From positions 1-64,000 of the forward strand of contig NZ_JMTB01000111.1 in NCBI RefSeq assembly GCF_000734965.1: a DNA stretch of 64,000 nt, given 5' to 3'. Source of the stretch: Trabulsiella guamensis ATCC 49490. Lineage in GTDB: Bacteria > Pseudomonadota > Gammaproteobacteria > Enterobacterales > Enterobacteriaceae. The notes under the pieces are model-generated. The model made no database searches, was not told the origin of the DNA, and saw nothing but the letters and a program-made list of their open reading frames with translations. A program made the translations under genes and the position numbers. Shown here one piece after another: positions 1-9,913 of this stretch (positions are counted from its first letter, which is position 1; each line of letters starts with the position of its first letter).

Positions 1-17
1 GGCATCCATTTAAGTGT

Positions 18-93
18 GCTGATATGGCTCAGTTGGTAGAGCGCACCCTTGGTAAGGGTGAGGTCCCCAGTTCGACTCTGGGTATCAGCACCA
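18..93 (+). tRNA. thrV: tRNA-Thr (anticodon GGT)
   Basis: A 76-nt cloverleaf with the CCA end encoded. The acceptor arm GCTGATA pairs with TATCAGC, the anticodon stem CACCC/GGGTG encloses loop TTGGTAA (anticodon GGT), and the T arm carries GTTCGAC. It matches E. coli thrV as I remember it. It is followed 37 nt later by a 5S rRNA gene, which is the arrangement at the 3' end of rrnD, where thrV lies between two 5S genes. The rest of the rRNA operon would lie to the left of the window. Confidence 0.97.
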
Positions 94-130
94 GTTTTAA
101 AGGTTAAAGTTCGGCAAGTAAAAAAGAATT

Positions 131-250
131 TGTCTGGCGGCTTTAGCGCGGTGGTCCCACCTGACCCCATGCCGAACTCAGAAGTGAAACGCCGTAGCGC
201 CGATGGTAGTGTGGGGCTTCCCCATGTGAGAGTAGGACACTGCCAGACAC
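131..250 (+). rRNA. rrfF: 5S ribosomal RNA (rrnD second 5S, rrfF-like)
   Basis: A 120-nt 5S rRNA gene. Helix I is formed by TGTCTGGC at the start and GCCAGACA at the end, and the internal conserved block CCCCATGCCGAACTCAG is present. It belongs to the large ribosomal subunit. Its position after tRNA-Thr and before a strong terminator matches rrfF of E. coli rrnD. The ends were chosen from helix I pairing and may be off by one base. Confidence 0.96.
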
Positions 251-258
251 CAATAAGA

Positions 259-290
259 AGAACCCCGATCGAAAGATCGGGGTTTTTTGC
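259..290 (+). terminator. Intrinsic terminator after the rRNA operon, probably bidirectional
   Basis: Perfect 8-bp stem CCCCGATC/GATCGGGG with a GAAA tetraloop, followed by six T residues on the plus strand. On the minus strand the same hairpin follows the yhdZ stop codon and precedes TTCTTCTT, so it can also end the yhdWXYZ transcript. Confidence 0.93.
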
Positions 291-291
291 T

Positions 292-1050
292 TTAATGGAT
301 CACCTGCGACAAAAACGCGCGCGTACGTTCAGATTTAGGATGAGCGAAAAATTCCGCCGGTGGTGCCTGTTCGACAATTTCTCCGCGATCCATAAAAATA
401 ACCCTGTCCGCCACGGTTCGTGCGAACCCCATCTCATGCGTTACGCACAGCATTGTCATACCTGACTGGGCAAGTGCAATCATGGTATCCAGCACCTCTT
501 TCACCATCTCGGGATCGAGAGCGGAGGTCGGCTCGTCGAAAAGCATAATTTTCGGCTTCATGCACAGTGAGCGTGCAATGGCTACACGCTGCTGTTGACC
601 ACCGGAAATCTGACCAGGAAACTTATGCGCGTGCTCTACAATACGTACGCGTTCAAGGTAATGCATTGCCAGCGCTTCAGCCTCTTTTTTGGGCATTTTG
701 CGCACCCATACCGGTGCAAGAGTGCAGTTCTGCAGCACGGTCAAATGCGGGAAAAGGTTAAAGTGCTGAAACACCATCCCTACTTCCTGACGGACTTTCT
801 CGATATTCCGGACGTCTTCATTAAGCTCGATACCGTCCACCACAATTCGCCCTTGCTGATGTTCCTCGAGATGGTTAATGCAGCGGATCGTGGTTGATTT
901 TCCCGAGCCGGAAGGACCGCATAAAACGATACGCTCCCCCTGTTGTACTTTCAGGTCGATATCTTTCAGGACATGAAATTGCCCGTACCATTTATTCACT
1001 TTTTCCAGGGTGATCATTGCGTCAGCCGGTTGCATTGTAATTTGACCCAT
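292..1050 (-). CDS. yhdZ: Polar amino-acid ABC transporter ATP-binding protein YhdZ
   Basis: 252 aa, the same length as E. coli YhdZ. It is the cytoplasmic ATPase of a GlnQ/AapP-type polar amino-acid importer. Visible motifs are Walker [10 protein letters not shown] near residue 45, Q-loop VFQH, signature ISGGQQQRV near 150 and Walker B IMLFDEP near 170, followed by the H-loop CVTHE. It is the last gene of yhdWXYZ, 7 bp after yhdY, and ends at the shared rRNA terminator. The transported amino acid cannot be read from the sequence. Confidence 0.95.
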   Translation of the reverse strand: MGQITMQPADAMITLEKVNKWYGQFHVLKDIDLKVQQGERIVLCGPSGSGKSTTIRCINHLEEHQQGRIVVDGIELNEDVRNIEKVRQEVGMVFQHFNLFPHLTVLQNCTLAPVWVRKMPKKEAEALAMHYLERVRIVEHAHKFPGQISGGQQQRVAIARSLCMKPKIMLFDEPTSALDPEMVKEVLDTMIALAQSGMTMLCVTHEMGFARTVADRVIFMDRGEIVEQAPPAEFFAHPKSERTRAFLSQVIH

Positions 1051-1057
1051 AATTTCC

Positions 1058-2161
1058 TCAGTGCCGGGAATGCCCGGTGTTAAAACGCTTCTCCAGATGT
1101 TGGCTGTAGCGCGACATGCTAAAACAGAAGATCCAGTAGATCAGAGCGGCAAAAACATAGCCTTCCGTCGACATCCCAAGCCAGGCGGGATCGACGGTCG
1201 CCTGTTGCACGCTGCTGAACAGATCGAACAGACCAATGATGATCACCAGACTGGTGTCCTTAAACAGAGCGATAATGGTATTTACCAGCCCCGGGATAAC
1301 CAGCTTTAACGCCTGAGGCAAAATGACCAGCGCCTGGGTTTTCCAGTATCCCAGCGCCAGCGATTCCGCCGCTTCATATTGTCCTTTCGGCAACGCCTGT
1401 AAGCCGCCGCGCACCACTTCCGCCACATAGGCAGACTGGAACAGAATGACCCCGACCAGCGCACGGATGAGCTTATCGATGCTCATTCCTTCAGACAAAA
1501 ATAGCGGCAGCATTACCGACGACATAAACAACACGGTAATCAACGGAACGCCACGCCAGAACTCAATAAAAATAACGGACAACAGGCGTACAACAGGCAT
1601 GGTTGAACGTCGGCCGAGCGCCAGTAGAATACCTAGCGGTAGAGCGCCAGCAATACCCACCGCAGCGATGATAAGCGTCAGCGTCAGACCGCCCCACAAC
1701 CGGGTTTCGACGCGTTCCAGCCCCAGAAAACCACCGAACAGTAACCACCAGACCAGCAATGGATAGAGCACTGACCAGCAGGCAAGATACCGGCCACGAA
1801 ACGGCATTTTTTTCAGGAACAGCGGGATGATAGTCAGCAGGCCGGTTATCAGGGCGAGATTGATGCGCCAGCGCTGGTCGTGCGGATAGAGGCCGTACAT
1901 GAACTGGCCGAAACGCTCGTGGATAAACACCCAACAAGCTCCTGCTTTAGTACAGTCCGCCCGCGTCGAGCCCAACCAGTTGGCCTGCAAAAAAGCCCAG
2001 TTCAGTAAGGGCGGAATGATTTCCCATAGCAACCACAGGCAAAAAATCGTCAGCAGCGAGTTTACCCAGCCGGTGAAGAGATTTTTGCGTATCCAGCTAA
2101 ACAGTAAACCGGAACGCATTTTGCCGTGCGGCACGGGGTGCGACAGTAGTGCTTTTGTCAT
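1058..2161 (-). CDS. yhdY: Amino-acid ABC transporter permease YhdY
   Basis: 367 aa inner-membrane permease of the HisM/GlnP family, the same length as the K-12 protein. It has several hydrophobic segments and the permease EAA loop EAAESLALG near residue 265, which contacts the ATPase. A large N-terminal extension (about residues 1-150) with extra membrane segments is typical of the AapM-type subunit. It follows yhdX by 9 bp and precedes yhdZ by 7 bp, so the three genes are likely co-translated. Confidence 0.94.
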   Translation of the reverse strand: MTKALLSHPVPHGKMRSGLLFSWIRKNLFTGWVNSLLTIFCLWLLWEIIPPLLNWAFLQANWLGSTRADCTKAGACWVFIHERFGQFMYGLYPHDQRWRINLALITGLLTIIPLFLKKMPFRGRYLACWSVLYPLLVWWLLFGGFLGLERVETRLWGGLTLTLIIAAVGIAGALPLGILLALGRRSTMPVVRLLSVIFIEFWRGVPLITVLFMSSVMLPLFLSEGMSIDKLIRALVGVILFQSAYVAEVVRGGLQALPKGQYEAAESLALGYWKTQALVILPQALKLVIPGLVNTIIALFKDTSLVIIIGLFDLFSSVQQATVDPAWLGMSTEGYVFAALIYWIFCFSMSRYSQHLEKRFNTGHSRH

Positions 2162-2170
2162 CAGAGCCCC

Positions 2171-3352
2171 CTAGCGCTCGATCAGGGCGATACGCCGGTT
2201 GTAGATATTCATCAGCAGCGAAATTGTCAGGCTGATAAGCAGATAAACCGACATCGTAATCGCGATCGTTTCAATCGCCTGACCGGTTTGGTTCAGTACC
2301 GTCCCGGCGAACAGCGACACCATATCCGGATAGCCAATCGCTGCGGCAAGTGAGGAGTTTTTAACGATATTCAGATACTGACTGGTGAGCGGCGGAATGA
2401 TCACTCGCAGAGCCTGAGGGATAATGACCTGGCGCAGCGTCACCGGGTTCGGCAATCCAAGAGAGCGCGCAGCTTCGTGCTGCCCGTAGGGGACAGCCTG
2501 AATGCCTGCGCGAATGATCTCGGCAATAAAGGCGGAGGTATAAACCGAAAGGGCGATCGTCAGCGCCGCCAGTTCCGGAATCAACACCAGCCCACCGCGA
2601 AAGTTAAACCCGCGCAGCTCCGGGAGTTCCCAGTGGATTGCGGCGCCAAAGACCGCATGTGTCAGAAGGGGAAACCCGACCAGTAGCGCAATCGCGATGG
2701 GCCATGTGCGGCGAAGCTGTCCGGTCGCCATCTGATGTGCCTTATGACGGCGCCAGAGCCACCCGGTGATGACAACTGCTAAAACGAGCGCGCCAACAAA
2801 CGCCAGTAATCCTTCGCCAAACTGTGGCGACGGGATATAGAGTCCGCGGTTGCTAAGAAAGATCAGATCAAATGCGCTGACGGCCTGGCGAGGACCGGGC
2901 AAGTTACGGAGTACCGCAAAATACCAGAAGAAGATCTGGAGCAGTGGCGGAATATTACGGAAGATTTCGATGTAAATCGTCGAGAGCTTACGCAGCAACC
3001 AGTTGTCGGAAAGACGAGCCAGCCCCAGGAAGAAACCGATAAACGACGCAAAAACAATACATAACGCGGACACTAACAGCGTATTCAGCAACCCGACGAT
3101 AAAGACCAGACCATAGGTATCGCCCTGCTCATAATCAATCAGATGCTGCACAATACCGAACCCGGCGCTGCGGTCGAGAAATGCAAAGCCAGAAGTGATG
3201 CCACGATGATTCAGATTAGTGATGGTGTTATGAATTAACCAGACAGCAATAGCGACAATCGTCGCCACCGCGATGATTTGGAAAAGCCAGGCGCGAACCG
3301 TGGGATTAGAAAACGACAGCGCGCCTTTTACGGTTGGGCGGCGATGGAACAT
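2171..3352 (-). CDS. yhdX: Amino-acid ABC transporter permease YhdX
   Basis: 393 aa AapQ-type permease that should pair with YhdY. The EAA loop EAARSLGLP lies near residue 300. An in-frame start 57 nt further upstream exists, but I chose the ATG giving MFHRRPTVKG. It has AGAGGT about 8 nt upstream and reproduces the 393-residue length of E. coli YhdX. A 70-bp gap holding a perfect hairpin separates it from yhdW, unlike the tight spacing in the rest of the operon. Confidence 0.93.
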   Translation of the reverse strand: MFHRRPTVKGALSFSNPTVRAWLFQIIAVATIVAIAVWLIHNTITNLNHRGITSGFAFLDRSAGFGIVQHLIDYEQGDTYGLVFIVGLLNTLLVSALCIVFASFIGFFLGLARLSDNWLLRKLSTIYIEIFRNIPPLLQIFFWYFAVLRNLPGPRQAVSAFDLIFLSNRGLYIPSPQFGEGLLAFVGALVLAVVITGWLWRRHKAHQMATGQLRRTWPIAIALLVGFPLLTHAVFGAAIHWELPELRGFNFRGGLVLIPELAALTIALSVYTSAFIAEIIRAGIQAVPYGQHEAARSLGLPNPVTLRQVIIPQALRVIIPPLTSQYLNIVKNSSLAAAIGYPDMVSLFAGTVLNQTGQAIETIAITMSVYLLISLTISLLMNIYNRRIALIER

Positions 3353-3380
3353 AACAAAAACCTCTGCGACCGAAACTCCA

Positions 3381-3407
3381 GAAAAGGGCATCGCCAATGC
3401 GATGCCC
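3381..3407 (-). terminator. Intercistronic hairpin between yhdW and yhdX
   Basis: Perfect 9-bp stem GGGCATCGC/GCGATGCCC with a 4-nt loop. On the minus strand it lies 15 nt after the yhdW stop and is followed by TTTTC. The short T tract suggests partial termination or 3'-end protection that would give more binding protein than permease. That role is inference. Confidence 0.6.
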
Positions 3408-3422
3408 ATTACAGCGATAGAT

Positions 3423-4448
3423 TTACCGTACCGGTGGTGCGTACTGGATACCGCCGTTATTCCAGAGATTGTTCTGGCCGCGTTTGATTTTCAGCGGGCT
3501 GTTCAGGCCCACGTTACGTTCGAAAACCTCACTGTAGTTGCCGACCTGTTTGACAATGTTGTAAGCCCATTTATTGTCCAGCTTGAGATCCTTGCCATAG
3601 TCGCCTTCTTTACCCAGGAAATGGGCCATATCCGGCGTTGCAGGATTCGCGGCTTTCTCATCGACGTTTTTCGACGTAATACCCATCTCTTCAGCATTAA
3701 GCATGGCAAACAGCGTCCAGCGAGCAATGGCGAACCACTCATCATCACCACGACGAACTACCGGTCCCAGCGGCTCTTTTGAAATGACCTCAGGCAGGAC
3801 AATCCATTCGGCAGGATTGCTCAGCTTAATGCGCAGTGCATACAACTGAGACTGATCCGAGGCGAGCGTATCGCAGCGGCCGGATTCCAGCGCTTTTGCG
3901 GACTCGTCTGAGCGGTCAAAGGTCACCGGCGTATACTTCATGTTGTTGGCTTTGAAGTAATCCGCTACGTTAAGCTCGGTGTCCGTTCCCGCCTGGATAC
4001 AAACTGTCGCACCATCCAGCTCTTTCGCGCTTTTAAGACCGGCTTTGTTATGCGTCAGAAAGCCGATACCGTCGTAATAAGTTACGCCAGTAAATGACAT
4101 CCCCATTCCCGCATCGCGTGAAGAGGTCCAGGTGGTATTACGCGAGAGCAGATCGACCTCCCCTGATTGCAGCGCCGTAAAGCGCTCTTTCGCCGTCAGC
4201 GGGGTGTATTTTACTTTGCTGTCATCGCCAAAAACGGCGGCGGCAATCCCACGGCAAACATCCACATCAATGCCGGTGAATTTCCCGTTGGCATCCGCAT
4301 AGGAGAAACCGGGTAAACCGTCGCTAATACCGCATTGTACGAATCCTTTCTTTTTAACCGCATCCAGAGTTGCACCAGCATGGGCCTGACTGGCAACGGC
4401 AAGCAGCGTACTTGCGACCGCCAGACTGGCAATCATCATCTTTTTCAT
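3423..4448 (-). CDS. yhdW: Amino-acid ABC transporter periplasmic binding protein YhdW
   Basis: 341 aa solute-binding protein of the AapJ/polar amino-acid family. A Sec signal peptide spans about residues 1-24, with Lys-rich MKKMM, a hydrophobic core and cleavage after AHA. The mature part starts GATLDAVKKKG, and the family pattern GFSYADANGKFTGIDVDVC follows. An upstream in-frame extension of 71 residues looks non-coding, so the ATG before the signal peptide was chosen. The gene is full length here; I recall the K-12 copy being listed as a pseudogene. It is first in yhdWXYZ, behind a sigma-54-type promoter. Confidence 0.94.
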   Translation of the reverse strand: MKKMMIASLAVASTLLAVASQAHAGATLDAVKKKGFVQCGISDGLPGFSYADANGKFTGIDVDVCRGIAAAVFGDDSKVKYTPLTAKERFTALQSGEVDLLSRNTTWTSSRDAGMGMSFTGVTYYDGIGFLTHNKAGLKSAKELDGATVCIQAGTDTELNVADYFKANNMKYTPVTFDRSDESAKALESGRCDTLASDQSQLYALRIKLSNPAEWIVLPEVISKEPLGPVVRRGDDEWFAIARWTLFAMLNAEEMGITSKNVDEKAANPATPDMAHFLGKEGDYGKDLKLDNKWAYNIVKQVGNYSEVFERNVGLNSPLKIKRGQNNLWNNGGIQYAPPVR

Positions 4449-4537
4449 AATGCATCCTGTGTGACGAGATTTATCGTTATTTATTAAGGCGTCCGGAACG
4501 CCTGATACCTGTCTGTGGTGACAGCCATACTTTGTTA

Positions 4538-4553
4538 AGCAAAGCGGATGCCA
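4538..4553 (-). promoter_or_regulatory. Sigma-54 promoter of yhdWXYZ
   Basis: Read on the minus strand the site is TGGCATCCGCTTTGCT. The GG (-24) and GC (-12) elements have exactly 10 nt between them, as sigma-54 requires. The predicted start is near 4527, about 80 nt before the yhdW ATG. The yhdWXYZ operon is known as part of the nitrogen-limitation (NtrC) regulon in E. coli. Confidence 0.8.
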
Positions 4554-4625
4554 TAATTGCAAGCGCCTGATTTTCGGACGGCGGCTGGCAATAAAGTGAG
4601 TGTAGACATGAAATGAAAATGTCAT

Positions 4626-4672
4626 CGCCCTGAAATGGTGCAAAATTACAACCTGTGCCACAAATTAGCGCA
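4626..4672 (-). promoter_or_regulatory. Two NtrC enhancer-like sites upstream of the yhdW sigma-54 promoter
   Basis: Site 1 (4626-4642) reads CGCCCTGAAATGGTGCA, which agrees at 14 of 17 positions with the NtrC-type sequence TGCACTAAAATGGTGCA. Site 2 (4656-4672) reads TGCCACAAATTAGCGCA and is weaker. Their centres lie about 107 and 137 bp upstream of the predicted start, nearly the spacing of the two NtrC sites at glnAp2. Binding is inferred. The rest of the 343-bp gap (4449-4791) shows only a GC-rich hairpin at 4763-4784 after yhdV. Confidence 0.65.
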
Positions 4673-4762
4673 AAAAGTTTCTCATAAGACAGAAGGGGAA
4701 ATAATAATTTCGGGCGGTAATATTGGAGGGAGAATGAATTAAAATTGTTTTTGTGCGATGAC

Positions 4763-4784
4763 AAAGCGCGGAATCCCGCGCTTT
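4763..4784 (-). terminator. Hairpin downstream of yhdV
   Basis: Perfect 9-bp stem AAAGCGCGG/CCGCGCTTT with a 4-nt loop, 7 nt after the yhdV stop codon. No T run follows directly on the minus strand, so it may end transcription inefficiently or simply protect the 3' end. Confidence 0.5.
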
Positions 4785-4791
4785 ACTGTGA

Positions 4792-5013
4792 TTATTTGGT
4801 CAGTGCGACGATACCGAGCGTCAGGCCAGCCAGCGCGGCGGCACCGCCAGCGATGGCGCCTGCGGTTTCCCAGTTATCCTGCGTCGTCCCTTTCATACAG
4901 GTATTGGTGTGAACCAGTCGCCCCTGGTCGTCGTAGACCGGTACACACGGAGACTCATGTGCACAGCCTGCAAGAAACGTAGTCAGTAATGCGACGGAAA
5001 TGAACCTTTTCAT
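4792..5013 (-). CDS. yhdV: Small lipoprotein YhdV
   Basis: 73 aa. A short signal sequence ends in a lipobox (LAGC), with the acylated Cys at residue 17. The mature domain holds two more Cys residues and a Gly/Ala-rich hydrophobic C-terminal stretch (AGAIAGGAAALAGLTLGIVAL). It sits between yhdW and acrF as in E. coli. Its function is unknown. It has an SD-like GAGGTAAC just upstream of the ATG. Confidence 0.9.
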   Translation of the reverse strand: MKRFISVALLTTFLAGCAHESPCVPVYDDQGRLVHTNTCMKGTTQDNWETAGAIAGGAAALAGLTLGIVALTK

Positions 5014-5329
5014 AAAGTTACCTCTTGATAAGCCACGGTGAATGTCATTACGTAAAACATCCCATGGACGTTAGAGGGTATTTTATCATTGCTGTTTAAT
5101 GGACCGTCTGCGCAAAACAATCTCAAAGTATGAGTGATGTAAATATCGTGGAGAGAATATTAGGTGAGGCATAAAAATGTGCAGAAAAGATGAAGGTGAA
5201 TATAAAACTTTATCTGTGGAAAATAATAATATTCATCTGGTTAACAGAGTATATGCCAAATATCCACAGGCATTAAAGTCCTGCATTATTACAAAATCAA
5301 GGCGCCTGATGGCGCCTTGATGAAGGTGT
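5014..5329. other. 316-bp intergenic region between acrF and yhdV
   Basis: AT-rich DNA that should hold the yhdV promoter and the acrF terminator. Apart from that terminator hairpin (5298-5319) I see no open frame, RNA gene or repeat worth naming. Confidence 0.6.
5290..5319 (-). terminator. Terminator after acrEF
   Basis: Hairpin CAAGGCGCC/GGCGCCTTG with a TGAT loop at 5298-5319, 10 nt after the acrF stop. On the minus strand it is followed by ATTTTG. Confidence 0.7.
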
Positions 5330-8300
5330 TTAGCCTTTATGTTGACTGAACCGCCGTCTGACCACCACGAAGAAGACCGGAACAAAGAAAATCGCCAGCA
5401 GCGTGGCGGATAACATTCCGCCCATTACGCCGGTGCCAACCGCATTCTGTGCGCCGCTCCCTGCGCCATGGCTTATCACCAGCGGCAGCACGCCGAGGAC
5501 GAAAGCGAGTGATGTCATCAGAATCGGTCGCAGACGCATCCGTGCAGCTTCCAGCGTCGCTTCGATAACGCCTTTATGCTCCTTCTCCATTAAATCTTTG
5601 GCAAACTCGACAATCAGAATCGCGTTTTTGGCCGAAAGACCAATTGTGGTGAGCAGCCCCACCTGAAAATAAACGTCATTGCTCAGTCCGCGTAGTGTGG
5701 CGGCCAGCAGTGCGCCGATAACTCCGAGCGGCACCACCAGCATCACAGAGAACGGCACAGACCAGCTTTCATAAAGTGCGGCGAGACACAGGAACACCAC
5801 AATCAGTGAAATGGCATACAACGCGGGAGCCTGATTGCCGGAAAGCCTTTCCTGATAAGACATACCGGTCCAGTCATAGCCAACGCCTGAAGGTAATTTC
5901 CTTGCCAGTTGTTCCATCAGCACCATGGCTTCGCCGGTACTTTTCCCGGCTACCGCTTCACCGAGGATCTCCATCGACGGCATCCCGTTATAGCGTTCCA
6001 GGCGTGGCGAGCCATAGGCCCAGTGCGACGTGGCAAAAGCAGAGAAAGGGACCATCTCGCCACTAGCACTGCGCACAAACAGATTGCTGATATCTGTTGG
6101 TAGCATGCGATATGGCGCATCGGCCTGTACGTAAACCTTCTTCACGCGTCCACGGTCGATAAAGTCATTCACATAAGTACCGCCGAGAGACGAGGAGATT
6201 GTCTGGTTAATATCAGAAATCGATACACCCAGTGCTTGTGCTTTTTCCTGATCGACATCCAGTTTAAACTGCGGCGTATCCTCAAGTCCGTTCGGGCGGA
6301 CATTGGTCAGGACATCCGAATGTGCTCTTGCCATCCCCAACAGCTGATTACGTGCCTGGGTGAGTGCGTTATGACCGAGATCCGCCTGATCAATCAGTTC
6401 AAAATCGAAACCCTTTGCCGTACCGAGTTCCATAATGGCGGGCAAGTTGAAGGGGAAAACCATGGCATCGCGGATCTGACTGAAAGCATGACGGGCACGA
6501 CCAACGATAGCCTCGACGCCATTCTCGCTGCCGGATCGCTCTTCCCATGGCTTAAGGCTGATAAACGCAATCCCTGAATTTTGCCCCTGACCGCTAAAGC
6601 TAAAGCCGTTAACAGTAAACACCGATGCGACATTCGCTTTTTCTTCCGTCAGGTAATATTGCTGGATGCTATCCAGCACCTGTTGCGTACGGGTTTGCGT
6701 GGCGCCTGCCGGAAGCTGCACCATAGTCATAAAAACGCCCTGATCTTCATCCGGCAGGAATGAGGTCGGCATGCGTAAAAAGAGTACCGTCATACCCGCG
6801 ACAATCAGCACGTAAATCAGCAGATAACGTCCCGTGCTACGCAGGATCCCACCGACACTGTTGGTATAGTGCTCAACGCTGCGATCAAACGTCATGTTAA
6901 ACCAGCCGAAGAACCCCCGCTTCTGCTCATGGTGGTCGGGATCAACCGGTTTCAGCAGGGTGGCGCACAGCGCTGGTGTAAGAATCAACGCGACCAGTAC
7001 GGAAAGCGCCATGGCAGAAACAATGGTGATTGAAAACTGGCGGTAAATGGCGCCTGTGGAGCCGCCGAAAAAGGCCATCGGAATAAAAACTGCCGACAGT
7101 ACCATGGCAATGCCGACCAACGCGCCCTGGATCTGCGACATGGATTTCTCCGTTGCTGCCTTAGGTGACAATCGGTCTTCCATCATCACGCGTTCGACGT
7201 TTTCCACCACCACAATGGCGTCATCGACCAGCAGCCCGATGGCCAGCACCATGCCAAACATCGTGAGGGTATTGATGGAGTAGCCGCATGCAGCCAGCAC
7301 GGCAAAGGTTCCCAGCAGAACGACTGGCACGGCGATGGTCGGGATAAGCGTCGCGCGAAAGTTCTGCAGAAACAGATACATCACCAGAAAAACCAGTACG
7401 ATGGCTTCGAGCAGTGTTTTCACCACCTCGTGAATCGAAATGTTGACAAACGGCGTGGTGTCGTAGGGATAAACGACCTTCAGCCCCTGCGGAAAGAAGC
7501 TCTGCAGTTCAGCCAGTTTTCCTTTTACCGCTTTTGCGGTATCCAGCGCATTAGCGCCGGTCGCCAGTTTGATCCCTATACCTGTCGCGGTTTGACCATT
7601 TATTTTGGTCACCATATTGTAGTTTTCACCGCCGAGCGTAATACGGGCTACGTCTTTCAGCCGCACCACGGAACCATCCTGATTCACTTTCAGTGTGACG
7701 CGCCCAAATTCATCCACATCTTTTAGTCTTGTTTGAGCGATGATCGATGCATTCAGTTGCTGTCCCGGGACGGCAGGCGTACCGCCGAGTTGCCCGGCGG
7801 CGATCTGATCATTCTGCGTTTTGAGCTGGTTAATCACATCAACTGGCGTCAGCTGATATTTGTTCAGTGCACCAGGATCGAGCCAGATCCGCATCGCGTA
7901 CTGAGCGCCAAACAGTTGTACGTCCCCCACGCCACTGGTGCGACTAAGGGTATCCTTTACATTAGATGCCACGTAATCGGAGATATCTTCCTGTGACAGG
8001 TTTTTATTGTCCGACACAAAACCGGCGACCAGCAGGAAACTGCTGCTGGATTTTTCCACACCGATGCCCTGCTGTTGTACCTCCTGCGGCAGCAGGGGCA
8101 TCGCCAGCTGGAGTTTGTTCTGTACCTGTACTTGCGCGATATCCGGGTCGGTACCGGAATCGAATGTCAGCGTAATCGTCACGTTACCCGCCGAATCGCT
8201 GGTGGAGGACATATACATCAGGTTATCGACGCCGTTCATGTTCTGTTCGATAACCTGCGTGACGGTATCCTGCACCGTTTGTGCATCAGCACCGGGATAA

Positions 8301-8443
8301 GTGGCGGTCACCGAGACCGCAGGCGGCGCAATAGTTGGGTACTGGGCGATGGGGAGTTGCACAATCGCCAGACCACCTGCAATCATCAAAATGATGGCCA
8401 GCACCCAGGCAAAAACCGGGCGTTGAATAAAAAACCTAGACAT
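5330..8443 (-). CDS. acrF: RND multidrug efflux pump AcrF
   Basis: 1037 aa, the usual size of AcrB/AcrF inner-membrane drug/proton antiporters. It starts MSRFFIQRP like AcrB. The proton-relay pair Asp-Asp lies in [10 protein letters not shown] near residues 407-408, and the TM10 lysine is in [13 protein letters not shown]. It should form a trimer with AcrE and TolC. It follows acrE by 13 bp in the same operon. In E. coli acrEF is normally silent through H-NS; whether that applies here is not visible. Confidence 0.96.
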   Translation of the reverse strand: MSRFFIQRPVFAWVLAIILMIAGGLAIVQLPIAQYPTIAPPAVSVTATYPGADAQTVQDTVTQVIEQNMNGVDNLMYMSSTSDSAGNVTITLTFDSGTDPDIAQVQVQNKLQLAMPLLPQEVQQQGIGVEKSSSSFLLVAGFVSDNKNLSQEDISDYVASNVKDTLSRTSGVGDVQLFGAQYAMRIWLDPGALNKYQLTPVDVINQLKTQNDQIAAGQLGGTPAVPGQQLNASIIAQTRLKDVDEFGRVTLKVNQDGSVVRLKDVARITLGGENYNMVTKINGQTATGIGIKLATGANALDTAKAVKGKLAELQSFFPQGLKVVYPYDTTPFVNISIHEVVKTLLEAIVLVFLVMYLFLQNFRATLIPTIAVPVVLLGTFAVLAACGYSINTLTMFGMVLAIGLLVDDAIVVVENVERVMMEDRLSPKAATEKSMSQIQGALVGIAMVLSAVFIPMAFFGGSTGAIYRQFSITIVSAMALSVLVALILTPALCATLLKPVDPDHHEQKRGFFGWFNMTFDRSVEHYTNSVGGILRSTGRYLLIYVLIVAGMTVLFLRMPTSFLPDEDQGVFMTMVQLPAGATQTRTQQVLDSIQQYYLTEEKANVASVFTVNGFSFSGQGQNSGIAFISLKPWEERSGSENGVEAIVGRARHAFSQIRDAMVFPFNLPAIMELGTAKGFDFELIDQADLGHNALTQARNQLLGMARAHSDVLTNVRPNGLEDTPQFKLDVDQEKAQALGVSISDINQTISSSLGGTYVNDFIDRGRVKKVYVQADAPYRMLPTDISNLFVRSASGEMVPFSAFATSHWAYGSPRLERYNGMPSMEILGEAVAGKSTGEAMVLMEQLARKLPSGVGYDWTGMSYQERLSGNQAPALYAISLIVVFLCLAALYESWSVPFSVMLVVPLGVIGALLAATLRGLSNDVYFQVGLLTTIGLSAKNAILIVEFAKDLMEKEHKGVIEATLEAARMRLRPILMTSLAFVLGVLPLVISHGAGSGAQNAVGTGVMGGMLSATLLAIFFVPVFFVVVRRRFSQHKG

Positions 8444-8456
8444 TGTGTTGTGTACC

Positions 8457-9593
8457 TTACTTCGCGGTAGCGGCTACCGTGTCCTCTTCTGCGTCCACGG
8501 TTACACCCGGATGCACTTTTTGTAACCCGCTGACGATGATCTTATCGCCGGGCTGTAATCCGTCTGTCACCAGCCAGCGATCGCCAATCGCCTGCGGAGC
8601 GGTAATATCACGCAATTCCACCTGGTTTTGCGCGTTGACCAGCAAGACAGTGGCCTGACCCAGCGGTGTGCGCGTCACGCCTTGCTGAGGGATCAGAATG
8701 GCATCAGGTTGTACGCCTTCATCAATGCGCGCCCGAACAAACATGCCGGGCAGCAGAGCGTGTTGTGGGTTCGGGAAGATAGCGCGAAGGGTAATCGACC
8801 CGGTGCTTTCATCCACGGTAACGTCAGAAAATTGCAGCGAGCCTTTTTGCGCATACGGCTGACCGTTTTCCATCATCAGCTGCACACTTTTTGTTTCACT
8901 CCTGCCCTGCAGGCTTTCCTGTTTCAGGCGCATGAAATCGCTACTGGATTGCGTCACGTCAACGTAAATAGGATCGAGTTGTTGAACGGTCGCCAGTGCT
9001 TCTGTCTGGCTGCTGGTGACCAGCGCACCTTCAGTGACAGTGGATTTGCCGATACGGCCGCTAATGGGGGAGGTGACTTTCGTCCAGGCCAGATTAATGC
9101 GGGCATTCTCCACTGTGGCCTTCGCTGCCAGCACGCTGGCATCGGCCTGTCGCGCAGTGGCGACAGCCTGGTCATAATCCTGCTGGCTGATGTACTGGGT
9201 TCCCAGCAAGGGGGCGTAGCGTTTAACCGTCAGGTGCGCGAGGGTTGCCGCCGCCACCGCGTTGGCTTCATCCGCTTTCGCGCTGTCATATGTAGCCTGA
9301 TAAGTCGCGGGATCGATCTGATAAAGCGACTGACCGGCTTTGACATCGCTGCCTTCCACAAAATGTCGTTTCAGGATGATGCCGCTGACCTGCGGACGAA
9401 CTTCCGCGATGCGAAATGCTGCTGTACGCCCGGGGAGTTCCGTGATTACCTGCAACGGTGCGCGCGTGGCAACATGAAAGGTCACCTTTGGCGCGGGCAT
9501 CTGTGGTTGTTGGTTTCCCGAATCATTGCAACCTGCCAGTAATGCAGTCGTCATGATGAGGCTGGAGAAAAGCGTCGCCCTGGCGTGAATCAT
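8457..9593 (-). CDS. acrE: Membrane fusion protein AcrE of the AcrEF-TolC efflux system
   Basis: 378 aa periplasmic adaptor. The signal sequence ends in a lipobox (LLAGC) with the lipid-bearing Cys near residue 22. The HlyD/AcrA-type pattern follows: lipoyl half [22 protein letters not shown], an alpha-hairpin of coiled coil, then [22 protein letters not shown]. It links the AcrF pump to TolC. The N-terminal 40 residues and the C-terminus diverge most from K-12 AcrE, while the core is closely similar. Confidence 0.95.
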   Translation of the reverse strand: MIHARATLFSSLIMTTALLAGCNDSGNQQPQMPAPKVTFHVATRAPLQVITELPGRTAAFRIAEVRPQVSGIILKRHFVEGSDVKAGQSLYQIDPATYQATYDSAKADEANAVAAATLAHLTVKRYAPLLGTQYISQQDYDQAVATARQADASVLAAKATVENARINLAWTKVTSPISGRIGKSTVTEGALVTSSQTEALATVQQLDPIYVDVTQSSSDFMRLKQESLQGRSETKSVQLMMENGQPYAQKGSLQFSDVTVDESTGSITLRAIFPNPQHALLPGMFVRARIDEGVQPDAILIPQQGVTRTPLGQATVLLVNAQNQVELRDITAPQAIGDRWLVTDGLQPGDKIIVSGLQKVHPGVTVDAEEDTVAATAK

Positions 9594-9913
9594 TATTACC
9601 GTTCCTTATTGTTCCAGTTATTGGCGTACCGCAAGCTGGAAAAAGAATAGAGATAAAACAGCTCGCCATCCTACAAATAAACACATGCTGATGTAAGACT
9701 CTGTGAATTAAGAACCGGATCTGAACGCACTAAAACACAAAAAAAGGATGAATAGCGAGAGGATTATTTTTATTATGAATATGTAGGGTTTATTTATTGA
9801 TAAAATTTATTGAATAAAAAAGCGTGCTTGCCTATGCGCCCCGTTTTTTTTCGTTAATAATAACAGCCCTCTTATCCTTTTTTCGCCACATCGCAGTGGC
9901 AGGGACGCATTTT
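9594..9913. promoter_or_regulatory. Divergent acrE/acrS control region
   Basis: 320 bp between oppositely oriented acrE and acrS. The part from about 9720 to 9820 is very AT-rich and contains runs such as TTTATTTATTGATAAAATTTATTG, split here by partial inverted repeats. Such DNA suits H-NS binding, known for acrEF in E. coli. I could not pick a single convincing promoter or AcrS operator. Confidence 0.45.

Noticed and set aside
49-465. An open frame running through the tRNA and 5S rRNA into yhdZ
   Set aside because: It covers RNA genes and the terminator and cannot be a protein gene.
5014-5329. Small RNA gene between acrF and yhdV
   Set aside because: AT-rich with only the acrF terminator hairpin; no promoter plus terminator pair for an RNA.
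8628-9542. A 304-codon plus-strand frame opposite acrE
   Set aside because: Antisense shadow of the adaptor gene; no family resemblance.
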